Shown here: positions 11,360 through 23,580 of the stretch, piece after piece
How the letters are laid out: every line of letters starts with the position of its first letter
How positions within the stretch are numbered: position 1 is the first letter of the stretch
Assembly (NCBI GenBank): GCA_904063045.1
Contig: CAJFCJ010000019.1
Coordinates: 2,796,684-2,860,683 of the forward strand
Reading direction: 5' to 3'
Length of the DNA stretch: 64,000 bases
Source of the DNA: Dimorphilus gyrociliatus
Taxonomy: Eukaryota > Annelida > Polychaeta > Dinophilidae
The notes under the pieces: model-generated
Database searches by the model: none
What the model was told of the DNA's origin: nothing
Seen by the model: the letters and a program-made list of their open reading frames with translations, nothing else
Made by a program: the position numbers and the translations under genes

Positions 11360-14275
11360 ATGCTAGTCACACCAGACATGACCAGCTGTAGGCCTTGGTT
11401 TCCTGCATATCGTCAAAACCCTCTTTTTCCTTTACATCTTCCTTTACCTCAACCTATAACTCCTTCTCCTCCAATTACCAAATCTGGTAAGTTTACTTTT
11501 GGATGTTTTGTTTCGAGTCGCTTTCTTTGAACGATATCTTTTGTTTCTGAAGACGAAGAGGATAACAGTCCTGAAGGCAAGCGTCGTAGAACAAGAACAA
11601 ACTTCAGCGGATGGCAATTGGAACAATTAGAAATAGCTTTTCAGGTAATGTAAAAGTTACGATTGATTTACTTCATAAATTTATTATGTAAGAGACATTA
11701 TTAAAGCTTATTTCTACTTAGTAAGACGTACTCTTTCCTATAGGATCAAAGACGCTTATATAATGCATTAAATATACATCATAAGCTTATATAATGCTAT
11801 TAGATCACGTGCAAACGATATGTCATTCAATTTACTTTTTTTCTACCTTGCCTAATGCGAAGGTTTTAAGCCGCTTAGGCGTTAATAAATTATAGATATA
11901 ATATCCGTGTAATGATTCTATCTTATAGAAGGTTACATACGCTACGAAAAAACCGAATAAAGGGTAAGAGCGGTCGTGTCTACTTAAAAATTCCCCGTTT
12001 TTGAGTAGCGTTCATTCTACTGTCAACTTTTTTTATTTAAGCTAAAATCAGGAGCTTTTTAATTATGAAAGAACAAAAAAAAACTTTACTTTATAAAAGA
12101 TATTTCAAAAAAAGAAACAATTAATGGAAGCAATATTTCACAATATGAAAGTGATCGATTTACTCCCGTTTCGGCACGATTTGCTCACTAGAAATTATTT
12201 AGAGAAATGTTCAATATCCGATTTGGGTGATTGATTATAAATATTAATTTAAAACGCTTCTCTCGCTAACGGGCGTTACTAGTTTCACAGGAAAAGCGTT
12301 TTGTAGGTATTTTATTTATGCTAATGAATATACTTTCTTTTTTCCTATTGTATTTCAACCTTTTATAAATATATACGCTTCTATAAAACCATCAGAAGTT
12401 TTTTTTTATGGCGGTTAGAGCCAAATATAGTTTTATATACCCCAAATTTAAATTATTTTAGTGCAGTTTGAGAAAAGACTTTAAAGGCTTGCAAATATTC
12501 ATTTAAAAAAGTAGTAATTATTTGAGAATCTTGTATTAAATCGAGTGAGGGAGGAACTTTGATTAATCTGGTTTTTTTGCGATAAACGGCAAAAGGGGGC
12601 AGCAATTACATTGAAAGAATTCATTTAATTGATGTTTATCCTTACCGACGCCAAAATATATTTATACTCTCCTAGTTTATTACGTGAATATAATTAAAGC
12701 GTTTACGGGGGGTGTATATTTATAAATTTTATGACCCGTAACAAAAACTCTTTCTTCTCTAGCAAATTACGTCGTAAATCATGTATGCCAATTGCACAGC
12801 GCGCATACGTACTTTGATGTGCACAAGGCTCATACATTTTTTTCCTAAGTTGATAGTGAAAAATATCTCTTTAAATATTATTTAAGTAATGTTTATATGA
12901 CTAATTTTCCCATCGAAATAAATTACTGAAGAAAGAACTTAATATCTAACGCTTTAGATAGTTTGCTAAACGGTTTCTATTATTCCCTCCTCTCCCCTAT
13001 AAATAAATATATATATACGGATATTAATTTATTACTTTGGGGGAAGAGCAGAATAAATATTTTCTTTTATCTAAATTCAAGTTTTGTTACGGATAGAGAT
13101 ATAAATGTATACATTTTTTTAAAGAATATTATAAAGACCCCGCATTGCTCATCAATCATAGTGTTATTCGTTTGCGCGCGCAAACTCTTGTAAAGCATAC
13201 AATTCTCGGGAAATTTTACAAAACGTTTATACAACGTAAATATATATATATATATTATATATTATATATATATAAAGCGTGTGTATTTAGTAGAGTGAAC
13301 GCGATTTAATATTGAAAATTCGATATTTTCCTGAACAGGATAGCCACTATCCAGACGTTTTTATGAGAGAAGCCCTCGCCCTTAAACTCAACCTAGCCGA
13401 ATCACGAATACAGGTAACAATATTCAAACAACTTAATTGGCGTTCGCAAAGCGAGTTTGATATCAATTAGAGCCTTGTTTGGCGAGCATTTTACGGCCGT
13501 AGTTGTTTGCTCGAACGTGACTATTACGGCCGACCGCCTATAATGAGCGCGCGCGACATTTTTGCCATGAGAAATTCTCGGGCGTTTAATTGAAATGCTT
13601 GTAACCATTACTGACATCGAAAAAATCGGAAGGGAGGGGTAGTAGGGGGTGATAGAGAAAAAGGCAATGGATGATTGGATGGCGTGATAGAGCTGTGTGG
13701 CCTCGTGTCTTGTTAAGGTAGCTGATGGATGTTCATTGTAGCGTACTAGCCTGAGGCCTGTTGGCGCCACGCTATGATAAATGAGCGTGCTTTTGTTGCA
13801 GGTGTGGTTTCAAAATAGACGTGCAAAGTGGCGCAAAAAGGAAAATACGAAAAAAGGTCCTGGTCGACCCCCTCATAACGCCCATCCGCAAACCTGCAGC
13901 GGCGAACCGTTGACGAAGGACGAATTAGAAAGAAGGGAAAACGCTCGAATGGAAAAGAAACGGAGGAAACAACAAGAAAGAAAGTTACATCAAAAATCTG
14001 GCGGTGACTCAAATGGTGAAAGAGAAGACGAAGACGTTGATGTTGTCGGAGGTGTTGAAGAACCTGATGTTTCACCAGATTGGAAAAACTCTTTCAGTAT
14101 AGCTAGTCTCTTACAAGCCGATAAAGTTCCACGAGGACGGCGGCCCAACTGCAAATACCCTCGCGTACAAGCTTGTAAAACTCAACCTTTAGCCGCTCTT
14201 GGTATGTTCCATCCACTCTTCCCCATCACCCAACCAGCCGGCTTCCAAATTCAAGCGCCTCCCGTTTCGGAATAA
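11360..14275 (+). CDS. unc-4: Homeobox transcription factor Unc-4/Uncx
   Basis: Nuclear DNA-binding factor of the paired-like class; family members set motor neuron and somite identity. Exons are 11360-11486, 11553-11644, 13339-13413 and 13802-14275. Phases join cleanly to give 255 residues. The homeodomain runs from RRRTRTNF through WFQNRRAKWRKKEN and is split by introns after QLEIAFQ and after ESRIQ. The sequence just after it, KKGPGRPPHNAHPQTCSGEP, is diagnostic of the Uncx family. Downstream come a basic helix, an acidic stretch, an eh1-like Groucho motif (FSIASLL) and FPITQP, which matches a conserved vertebrate Uncx block. The protein is about half the length of vertebrate UNCX and close to nematode UNC-4. 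The 1.7 kb second intron is large for this window. Confidence 0.95.
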
Positions 14276-15864
14276 GAAGAAAAGTGGCAAAGTATATATA
14301 AAGGAGTCGGATCATTTTTCTTTGCAATAATTGTTTTGGCGCTTGAAGCACGCCGCTCCAAAGTGTACACAGCGGTTCGAATTTAATTTCATTTATTAAG
14401 TGTTTGTCCATACAACTCGAGTTTCGCTATTGACCGTTCTAATCGTGCACCTGCTGCGAAAAGAAGAAAAATTGCCGGTATAATTATATATTCATCAATC
14501 TATATGTATTTAGGTCATGAGTTAAATTATATACTGTACATATGTATCACATCACGTTTGAATATATATAGAAGAGAAAAAAAAATGGTATAAATTATAC
14601 GTAAATAGATGAGTGTAATGCGCAACTAACGCCCTATAGTGTCAGAACAAATCCACCAATTTCCGTTGCAGTATTCCGCCGATTATTGCAGTCTTTCACT
14701 CGGCCACGCCGTCGTTACCTTTTCCTGATTGAATAAATATTCGAACGAGCTCGGCGAAGCGAATAGGCGGACACTTGTTCATACATACAAATGCCGGAAC
14801 GGCTTATCATATGCATGGGGCGGTTTTATTCGATCGACGCTCGTCGTCTCGGTCCGTCGGCGTCGAGTTAAACGTTCATTACGAAATACTCGGCCCCATC
14901 TGCCTTCCAGTTTTCCCCTTCGTATCGTTTTCTATATCTTCCGGCGTCTATTTTGACGTTCGACGACCGAAATGCTCGCCAATGGCTTCGGGCTAATTGA
15001 AAGGCAATGAAGAATGCGACTCTCAATGGACTTGCTCGTTTACCAGAAACCCATCAACTTTTCTTTCTATTTATTTTTGCTCATTGCTTTCTGATTATAA
15101 CCGCTGCCAGTTTCTATTAGCCGCCTCACTTTCCCCAAATATCCGTCCATAATTATTTATGTGTAATGTTTTATTAATAGCTGTCGTAAACTAATTACGA
15201 TTGATTACGACCGTGAAAAGGCGTAAATTAATCTCGGTTATAAAACAAAGGGTACAAAGCGCCTGCCTTTGCATACATACTGTATACTTAATTTGTATAT
15301 ATACAGTACACGAGCATCTCCATTTGCATAATGTATCGTTGAGCATTTGGCGAGACGTTTCGGCGGCATCGATATCGTATCTAAATCGTATTTCCTACTC
15401 CCTTCGCTCCCTTGTCATTTCTTTCTCATTTCCAATTTTTAATTAACGATATTAATTTACATGTTATACAGCATTTCCCCTACACTTACCCCTTGAGACA
15501 AAAAAAATTATATTCAATCTCAAAATGTCGGATAGATAAAATTAATAAAGATTATGCGGTGCCACCTGCTATTTAAAATCTTTCTGTCCCTACCGCCATC
15601 TACACGGATTTTATTACGGCAAAACTTATTTATTACTGTAAATGATTTTGATTAGCGGAAAAGGTAGGGGGGTTGGTTTAGAGGTAAGGTAGCCCGATTA
15701 AAAGGGAAGTAAGGAAAATTCGAAAGTATTTATATAGTTTTATTATAATAAAAGTAATTGTGTAAATAATGTATTTATACAAGTGGCGAGCTCGGCGCGA
15801 GGTGAGCTACGTTCTACAAATAACGATAATTAAACATTGAGCCTGATGCCGCAAAACGTTCATA
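14276..15864. other. Intergenic region downstream of unc-4/Uncx
   Basis: No gene is supportable here. AATAAA near 14733 may be the unc-4 polyadenylation signal. Two CTCF-like motifs on the minus strand lie 34 bp apart, at 15559-15567 and 15593-15601, near the 3' end of the convergent minus-strand gene. Overlapping short reading frames at 14729-14996 lack family resemblance and good context. Confidence 0.5.
15559..15601 (-). promoter_or_regulatory. Pair of CTCF-like motifs
   Basis: Two same-direction motifs, AGGTGGCAC (15559-15567) and AGATGGCGG (15593-15601) on the minus strand, lie between the convergent unc-4 and the unrecognised minus-strand gene. This is the only tight pair seen in the window. 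Confidence 0.4.
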
Positions 15865-17693
15865 TTACAATACTTGAATAGCAATTGGAAAAGATGATAG
15901 ATATTCATGAAGATCGTGATCGAAATCATCCAATTTGTCAACCAATATGGGTAAAATGCTACATAAACCCGAAAATCTTTCACTCTCCTTCGGAAGGATT
16001 CTCCTTAAGATGCTACCATGTTTCATTTTCGTCCAATTGAAATCAATTTTACCGCTATTAGTGGCTTCATTAACTCTATCTCTTAGATCCTTGTGAAATT
16101 GCCTTTGAGAGGGACTTTCACATTGCATGTGTACTTGCGCAAGGGGATACAAAACACCTTCAGTAAGGCTCGCCCAGAAATTAACTACATCGCCAAGAAT
16201 TTGGCAAAATTTGTTAATTAAATCCAAATTAGCGTACTTTTTGCCTCGTAAATGATCTTCCACCAAACTAATTAAGTGCTGCCTGGATTCAACCACAATG
16301 TCCTTTGGCAAGAACCTCTTTAGGCCTAGTAGCAATTCGCTTAGGCAATTGTTGATTGAAGAGGCTCCTTTATGAAAGTTTTGTAGTTGCGGTTCGATTT
16401 GTTGTTTTTGGAATGTTTTTACGAGTCTTAACATATATAAATCATTGGCTGAAAAACATTACAGTCCTATTTAATAATTCTTTGTTGGTTGTTGAAGACA
16501 CTTTCGACTTACGTTTATCGACCAAATTGAACTTGCTATCGGGCAGCGAAAGTTCGTTTTTACAGCCTTTATATTCGTCCTCGTACAGTCGCACCCTTAG
16601 ACGTATATCGGTTATTCTTAGATTCTCTTTCATCGGGTAGCCGACTAACGTTGACTAAATTATAATAAATTATAATGTTTAATTCACTTTTACCAGATAT
16701 TTACTATTCAAGCAGTAAACAATAATTAAAAACATTTATTACCAAATCAGAAAGTTTTAATTGTTTTATATCGATTTTAAATTATTTTTATTTTACCTGA
16801 AGGATGTCTTGTAATTGATTCGTTTGATGTTGGGACCAAACTTCTTCAATTGCCTCCATATCATTTAAACCAATTTTCATTACAATACCTATTTTAGGAA
16901 GTTTTATTAGACGCTGTGACACTTGCACCTATTGTAAAATAGTAAATAACCTTTATCGAAACTCTCGATAATTACACCCTTCCAAATTCTCTGCTTTTCG
17001 AATAATCCTTTAATTTTATCTAGTCGAGTATTTTGCAATTCAGAGAGAAATCTCTCTTCCAAATCCTATGCATTTACAAGGAATGTAAATAATTAACGAT
17101 TAATTACATTTTTTTTCTGTTTTTCTGTCTTTTTTTTTTGATTTTCACACCGAAAGACAAATTGTAACAAAGAGTATAAAGAATAATTAGTTACAGTTAT
17201 TTCTTCAAATTCCCTTAACAACAACTACATCCTCTTAAAATAAATTTATGCATAGATTTCTTAAATAAATAACTATATATATATAATATAATATAAAATA
17301 TATGTCAGCTATATGTCGGTTTATTTAGTTCGCTTATTAAATAAAACAAATAATGTATTCGATGTTAAACGTTCTATAAGTATTTTAAATTACGTATATA
17401 TGTATATATATTTACGTATATCGATATACTATTCATTATTACTGCTCTTCTATCTTTATACATAAAAACAGAATTATACTTGAATGTAATAGTGCCTCAA
17501 TCCGTATTCATCCTTATTTTTAGGAACGGCTTCAATAATGTCCATATATATTCCAATTTGCCCTTTTTGTCATAGGGAAAAAAAGAAAAAATATTTGATA
17601 GTAAAGTATAGACTATTATTAGATAAGCATCGAAAATAGGTACTTACCAAAGGACCTTTCGAAAACAGGGCGATTTACGTCGTTCTCTCCCAT
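15865..17693 (-). CDS. Unrecognised seven-exon protein
   Basis: I do not recognise this protein. The model, in transcript order, is 17693-17648, 17562-17480, 17224-17195, 17065-16978, 16921-16797, 16654-16513 and 16448-15865. All junctions keep frame and give 365 residues. It starts MGENDVNRPVFERSF and ends SSFPIAIQVL. It has no signal peptide and no transmembrane segment. It looks mostly alpha-helical, with charged amphipathic stretches (LLLREFEEIT, LRGKKYANLDLINKF) and a hydrophobic central part (ILGDVVNFWASLTEGVLYPL). The two longest exons are the best supported. The 30-nt third exon and the fifth-exon acceptor (gcaag) are the weakest. It could be a fast-evolving scaffold or ciliary protein, but that is only a guess. 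Confidence 0.65.
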
Positions 17694-18206
17694 TCTTATC
17701 TATTTGTCAGTCTAAACGACCACACCAATGCCGTTCAGCTATTTATAATAATCGTTTTGCGGGCGTATTTTCTAGCATATTTCGATTGAAAACAATTGAT
17801 TTAAAGAAGAAAAGCGTCCGAATCGCTCCGTCAGTCGTGCAAAACCTGACAGGCACGTTCGGTTGTTGACTTCGCGTTTTTATAGATTATTACGTACAGT
17901 GCTTGAATAAGCTCCGATTCGCTGGTTTAAATAAACGAGTTATGTTTCATTACATTTGACGCATGCGGCCCAAATGTATAATCAATTCGATCCCTTTTTT
18001 TATGAAAATGACAAAAAATTTTATTTGCTATTTGCGCGTTATTTAGCGAGGAAATTACGTTTAATATAATAATTACGATCTAGAAATGCAGTTTTGTATT
18101 GATTTCGGTTCTTAATTAGTCAATCATACCTCAGGATTGAAGGAAAAGTAAAACGTATAAAATATGTATATATTTTCGATAAGCGATAGATGGAACTACT
18201 GTAGAA
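17694..18206. other. Intergenic gap between two minus-strand genes
   Basis: About 500 bp between the unrecognised gene and the end of the TPM-domain gene. It presumably contains the promoter of the former and the 3' UTR of the latter. No motif stands out. Confidence 0.4.
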
Positions 18207-20050
18207 TCAAAATTCATATTCAAACTCGACGTCTAAATTCTCAATGAAGTGTCCTTCAGTGATAGCTGCTTTTCTTTCGTAATTTTTGCGATTCTTTTCT
18301 TCCGGCGGTAACTTAATGGGATTCGTAGGTTTTTCATCATCTTCGAACGTAACTTTTGATGAAAAACTTTGATTAGGCCTCGAGTCACTGTCAATTAAGT
18401 TCCTAGACGAACGTCGAATTTTGTAATGATGACTATAACCTGTAATTAGAAAGTATTGTTGCGTAAATAGAGCGACTGTTCTAATAGGTTTTTTTACCTG
18501 ACGAAGTACTTGGAAAATAGGTTGGACCCTCGCCCCTGGCATATCTATTATAACCAAAAAAGGTTGGCAGTTAGCAACGTGTAAAGGTCATAAAATTTGT
18601 GGAATGTTTAAACTTAGTACCTTCTTGAATATCTATAACTTTGATTTAGATTCTTATGACGTCGGCCACCGAAACCAGATCCCCGAAAGCAAGGGCCGAA
18701 GAAAATTATAATTATACAGACCATTATTGGTGCACAAACAGATATGAAGATGATCGCAATCAAATAACCAGCACCAAGCTTTCTTTTTTTAAAATTGATT
18801 GAATTATATTCTAAACACCTGCCAGACTTTCTAAATTTCCTATAAATTAGTTTAAAAACAACCATATACAACTTGAAAAACATAAATAACCTTAATTATT
18901 TTTCTCCTACCAGTAAGAATTAATGAGAGTTTGAATGTTGGTTGAAATGCTCGTTGCTTTTAAATTCTTCTCTCCTAAACACTTTTGAAGATTTTTGTCT
19001 GCAGCCCAGGCTACCTATAAAGAATATGCATTTTTAATTATATAAGAATATGTAATGATTGAGAAACAGAAACAGAAAGCGAGAGGGAGAGAGAGAGAGA
19101 GAGAGGTAAAAGCTTTTAAAATCTTCTTTCTACTCTTCTTTATAGTTAATTAGCGTGCTCCATATTTTATCAATGATTCTAACTAACCTTAGCTTTCTCT
19201 GTGTCACATATAATTAGTACTGGTAAGTGGCAAGCTATTGCAAATGTATCATTCTTTAGTTCATTGATAAACTGCCTTGATAGGTTCGTGTTTCTGTAAA
19301 AATTAAAAGGAAGAGAAAAAGTCGATATAGTCCATTAATCAGATCATACTTAAAAAAAGTTTTAGCCTATATAGGGATTAAAATGATTCCGTGATGTAAC
19401 AACTAATGAGGAAACTAAGAGTTAGTTGATTACTTTTAATCGCTTGTCCTAAAAAAAATTGTTGATTTTGCACTCCTAGCATTGGAAATTAACAAGCCTG
19501 TAGCCAATAACATCAAAGTCCTCAATATTATTATACACAGTCGGTGTAAATAAAACGGTAGCCGTTTGATAGGAGAAACGGTCGTTTTATTATATCTGGT
19601 ATATCGTTATATCATTACCTTTCTTTCAAGAAAACCACTATAAATTTTGCTAAAGGACAGGTACATCGCTGTCGGCATTCGTCTATTAATTGATCATTCG
19701 CCCATGTCTCTGTATGCAGTAAATATCAGATATAGTTAAATAACCTTTTTTATACGTATTTTTTTCTAACACATGACAAAAGATAAGTTTTGTAAAGATT
19801 TAAAAGAGTTTTACTACCAATCTTTGAATAATTTAATAAAACAATAAATTATCAACATTCTATGTCAATACTTACTGATAGAATTTTCCAGCATTTGCTG
19901 GGGATCACATATAAACGTTTTGTTATCCCTCAGGCAGTTTAACAGTGAAGAGATATTGTTGGATAAAAAGTAATCTCTGTATCCTTCAATGTTATAGCGA
20001 ATCATTGACAGAAAATAAACTATATTGGCAAGAATTACAGTAGAACGCAT
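18207..20050 (-). CDS. TPM-domain membrane protein, MOLO1-like
   Basis: Single-pass membrane protein with an extracellular TPM fold. The nematode relative MOLO-1 modulates levamisole-type acetylcholine receptors. The role here is inferred from family. Exons in transcript order are 20050-19876, 19709-19619, 19293-19188, 19014-18911, a fifth ending at 18621, 18544-18498 and 18439-18207. An N-terminal signal peptide is followed by TFICDPQQML, then TWANDQLIDECRQRC and LPVLIICDTEKAKVAWAADK, the pattern expected of this domain. After the conserved end TLINSYW comes a transmembrane segment (AIIFISVCAPIMVCIIIIFF), then a Gly/Arg/Tyr-rich cytoplasmic tail ending DVEFEYEF. The fifth exon is uncertain: it probably begins near 18840 and contains a 36-nt in-frame segment (18783-18818) with GT-AG ends that may or may not be spliced. 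Confidence 0.8.
19082..19106 (+). repeat. (GA)n microsatellite
   Basis: A short run of GA dinucleotides lies in the fourth-to-third exon interval of the MOLO1-like gene. Confidence 0.7.
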
Positions 20051-20256
20051 TATTTCTTTACTTCAAAAACCAGTCCCACGTTAATCTATAAACTCCATTA
20101 CAGAAGGAGAGCGAGAGAGACGAAATGAGAAAAAGAGAGAAAAGCTTCTCTATAATTCGAATACACACACGAATCCATATCGAACAGCGCTTTAGTGAAA
20201 AACGAGGAACGAACTGGAAACATGCTGGTGAATAAGTTGATTAATTATGCAGATAC

Positions 20257-20262
<6 letters not shown>

Positions 20263-20313
<51 letters not shown>

Positions 20314-20326
20314 TTATATATATATC
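20263..20326. repeat. (TA)n microsatellite
   Basis: Nearly perfect TA dinucleotide run with two T-insertions at its right end. Confidence 0.85.
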
Positions 20327-20471
20327 TCATAAAGATTTTTTATGTCTCTGATATTTCATAATTTTTTATTTGAATATTTATACACTTTATACATAGTTAC
20401 GTATTAATATTTTGACGACATATAGGATTTCCATATAAAAATCTTTGACTATTAATACAATTATGTATATG

Positions 20472-20472
20472 C

Positions 20473-20549
<77 letters not shown>

Positions 20550-20567
20550 TGTATATATATATATATA
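20472..20567. repeat. (TA)n microsatellite interrupted by TACTGTAT
   Basis: About 95 bp of alternating T and A, broken once by ACATA near 20490 and once by the palindrome-like TACTGTAT near 20546. It can fold back on itself and is likely length-variable. Confidence 0.85.
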
Positions 20568-21665
20568 GTATTCTAATTTAATTAATCAATCATCTTAATT
20601 ATTAATAATAGTTTTCCTATGTTCTGTGGACTTTGATTTTAGTTTTTAAATCTGAATATATACTAATATATTAGTATATATATATATATTGTATATACTG
20701 TATATATATACACATATATATATTATTCGATGATATATAACAATATAACTAATAAAGACAGTTGAACGGTCAACTGGATGTTGATCGGGAGAAATATCAA
20801 TACGATTTACAGTACGCTTCAATGATAATTACGAACTGTGCTAATTTCGTTACTATATTTCATACTCATTATTATAGGGTTAGTCTAATTAAATGCTAAT
20901 CATTGGACAAAGATTAGCAAATTTTAAGAAAATTGTTAGAAAACTTATCATCCTCTTATTCAGGGCGTATTTACGGCCTATTCTATGCTAGATAAAGCCA
21001 CTATTTGCTAATAAACGAACAAGGGTTTTCTAAAGGTTTCTCTAATCATTGCATTTCAAATTTTCAAATCTAACAAGTGGCTGAAAGTTCTAAAAATAAG
21101 GCGAAACTAATAGGTTGATTGTTTCCGCCCGATTAAACTGGGTAGCAGTCATTCTTCAGCCGTCCACCATTGCAGATAATCTCGTTCGATTATACGCTCA
21201 GATGTATATGGAAATGCTTTACGTCGTGACGTATTTTCTGCAAACCACAAAGCATTTGAACCTCTTTAGGCGTGTAAGAAGTGCTTTTTTTTTACAGCTA
21301 ATAAATTTTGTCAATAACATTTTTGCTGTAGAAAGAAGTAAACTTTTTAAAATGTTCTTAATTTTTTCAATAGTAACAATAACAATGAATAGCTGAACGA
21401 TTACTATCGAACGCCATTTTTATATAATTATTAACATTAAAATATTCATTTCAATTTAGTTTATCATGAGTAGATCAGAGATTACAATCGGAAAATGTAT
21501 CATATGGAATAACAGGTAACTTAAAAACACCCTCTTACAAAATTGAAGTTGTGTTGTATTTTATACAATTTTCTTGAACCATTATCGTTTCAAGTTCTAT
21601 TTTCTTTGGCCTATAAAAAGTATCACGTGCCACTTGTGTCTTAGACCAGTCACATGATAAACAAA

Positions 21666-23580
21666 ATGGAGTTGAACAAAATATTCTATGTTTTTGTCGT
21701 CTTATTATGTGTGAGCATAATAAGTAGTTGCCATGCAACTCAAAATGAAGGTTTCTTTCTATCAGATTAAGGTTTTGTTAAATTATATGATTAGTAAATT
21801 TAATTAGAAGCAAAGCAAAGGTGGAATTACGTAAACGTTCGACGGAATGCCCATATGTTTTGGTGGTTGTACTACGCTGGTGAAGCAAACAAACCTCTTA
21901 TTTTATGGCTTCAAGTTAGAATATTCTCTAATAATATTAATTAAGGCTTAGTTATCCATAACTTTTAGGGAGGACCCGGTGGTTCATCAACAGGGTTTGG
22001 GAATTTTATGGAAATTGGTCCAAAGGATGTAAATTTGCAACCTAGGAATACCACATGGGTTTGATATCAATCCCAAATATGATTGAATTATCTCTATTTA
22101 GATTTCTATTCTTGAAATTTCAGCTCAAGTTAGCCAACCTTCTCTTTATTGATAATCCTGTAGGTACAGGATTTAGTTACGTGACCTCACAAGACGCCTA
22201 TTCTACAAGTGTTGAACAAATCGCATTAGATTTAGTTCAAGTAATGAAATCATTTTTAAAAGAAGTTAAGGAATTTAAAAGCATTCCATTCTATATTTTT
22301 TCTGAGTCATACGGTGGCAAAATGACCGCTGCTTTTAGTAAAGAGCTTTACAAGGTACTCTAAAAAAATTACATTGGCAATTGATTAAAAAAATCTCTCT
22401 TAAGTACAATTGAAATCGTTTTTCAGGCTATCAAAGCCAGTGAAATAGAATGCAATTTTAAAGGTTTTGCCATGGGCGATTCGTGGATATCGCCTCTTGA
22501 TTCTGTTCTAAGCTGGGCTCCCTATCTTTACTCTACCGTAAGTACCTTTCAACGTTCCAATTTTTCAATCCTATCTATCGTAATAAAAATTGAACAATTC
22601 AGTCGCTTGTCGACATATTAGGGTATCAAAAAGTAAACAATAAGGCATTGGACATAAAGAGCTTACTATCTGATGGAAAGTTTAAAGAGGCTACTAACCA
22701 ATGGTCAGAACTCGAAAGTATCATCGAAAGCGAAACTGCCGGGGTGGACTTTTATAACATTTTAAGATTTGATTCCCAATCCAATAGCTTACACAATTCC
22801 AAATCGGAAATTGGTACTTAGAGATATACTTTACCTTGACCCTTATTACTTCCTAACTATTCTATCCATAAATAGATTATTTATATAAACGCCATGTAGG
22901 AAGATTGAACAATGACCTATTAAGTAATCTAATGAATACGAAAGTTCGTCGAATGTTGAGAATTATCCCAGAAAACGTTACTTGGGGAGGTAGAAAAGAA
23001 TTTCGCTTCAACTAATCTGAATAAAATACTTTTTATTTACTTTTGTAGGACAATCTGGCAATGTTTTTAAATACCAGAGTGAAGAATTTATGAAACCAGT
23101 GGTATCAATAGGTTTTTATGAGCAGATTATCTTTTTAAATATATCTACCCTTTCATTTCTTTGTAGTTGATGATATTTTAAAAACTACGCCTCTCAAAGT
23201 TGTTGTTTACTCAGGCCAATTGGATTTAATTTGTGATACTCTAGGTAAAACTATAAATATTTCTTGAGTATAAATAATTTAGAGTAAGAGAATAAAACAA
23301 AATATATAGGAACTGAACAATGGGTGGGAAGTTTGACATGGCCGCACATGAAAGATTACTTTATGGCTGAAAGGAAAGCTATAAGAAATAAAATGGGAAT
23401 CCCTGAATTATTTTATAAGACATATAAACAATTTCAATTTTATTGGATTTTGAAAGCGGGGCATATGGTAAAACTTTCTTTAGCGAATGACTATAAATAA
23501 TATATTCCTTCTGAAACTTTTAGGTTCCATCAGATGCTGGAGATGCAGCTTTAAAAATGGTGGCAAATGTTCTTATTTAA
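21666..23580 (+). CDS. Serine carboxypeptidase, SCPEP1/RISC type
   Basis: Secreted or lysosomal S10-family carboxypeptidase, which removes C-terminal residues from peptides. The start at 21666 gives a signal peptide (KIFYVFVVLLCVSIISSCHA). Exons begin 21666-21750, 21808-21914, 21969-22058, 22124-22354, 22427-22537 and 22603-22813, and continue to 23580 in frame. The oxyanion-loop block GGPGGSSTGFGNF, the substrate loop DNPVGTGFSYV, the nucleophile motif ESYGG, the aspartate in SGQLDLICDT and the histidine in KAGHMVPSDAGD are all present, so the enzyme should be active. Spacing and wording match vertebrate retinoid-inducible carboxypeptidase closely (NAHMFWWLYYA, GDSWISPLDSVLSW). Estimated length is about 440 residues, normal for the family. 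Confidence 0.93.

Larger units (their letters stand above)
20051..21665. other. Divergent intergenic region with (TA)n tracts
   Basis: Lies between the start of the minus-strand MOLO1-like gene and the start of the plus-strand carboxypeptidase, so it should hold both promoters. Long TA tracts occupy 20263-20326, 20472-20567 and 20671-20724. A YY1-like sequence (AAAATGGCG on the minus strand) sits at 21412-21420. The 93-codon frame at 21115-21396 lacks an ATG start and has no family resemblance. Confidence 0.5.

Noticed and set aside
13402-14075. Minus-strand frames opposite the last unc-4 exon
   Set aside because: Shadows of the coding strand; no splice logic or homology.
14729-14996. Overlapping frames downstream of unc-4
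   Set aside because: Low-complexity Arg/Ser composition typical of GC-richer non-coding DNA; no acceptor or donor support.
21115-21396. 93-codon frame upstream of the carboxypeptidase
   Set aside because: No ATG start and no recognisable motif; lies in the divergent promoter region.
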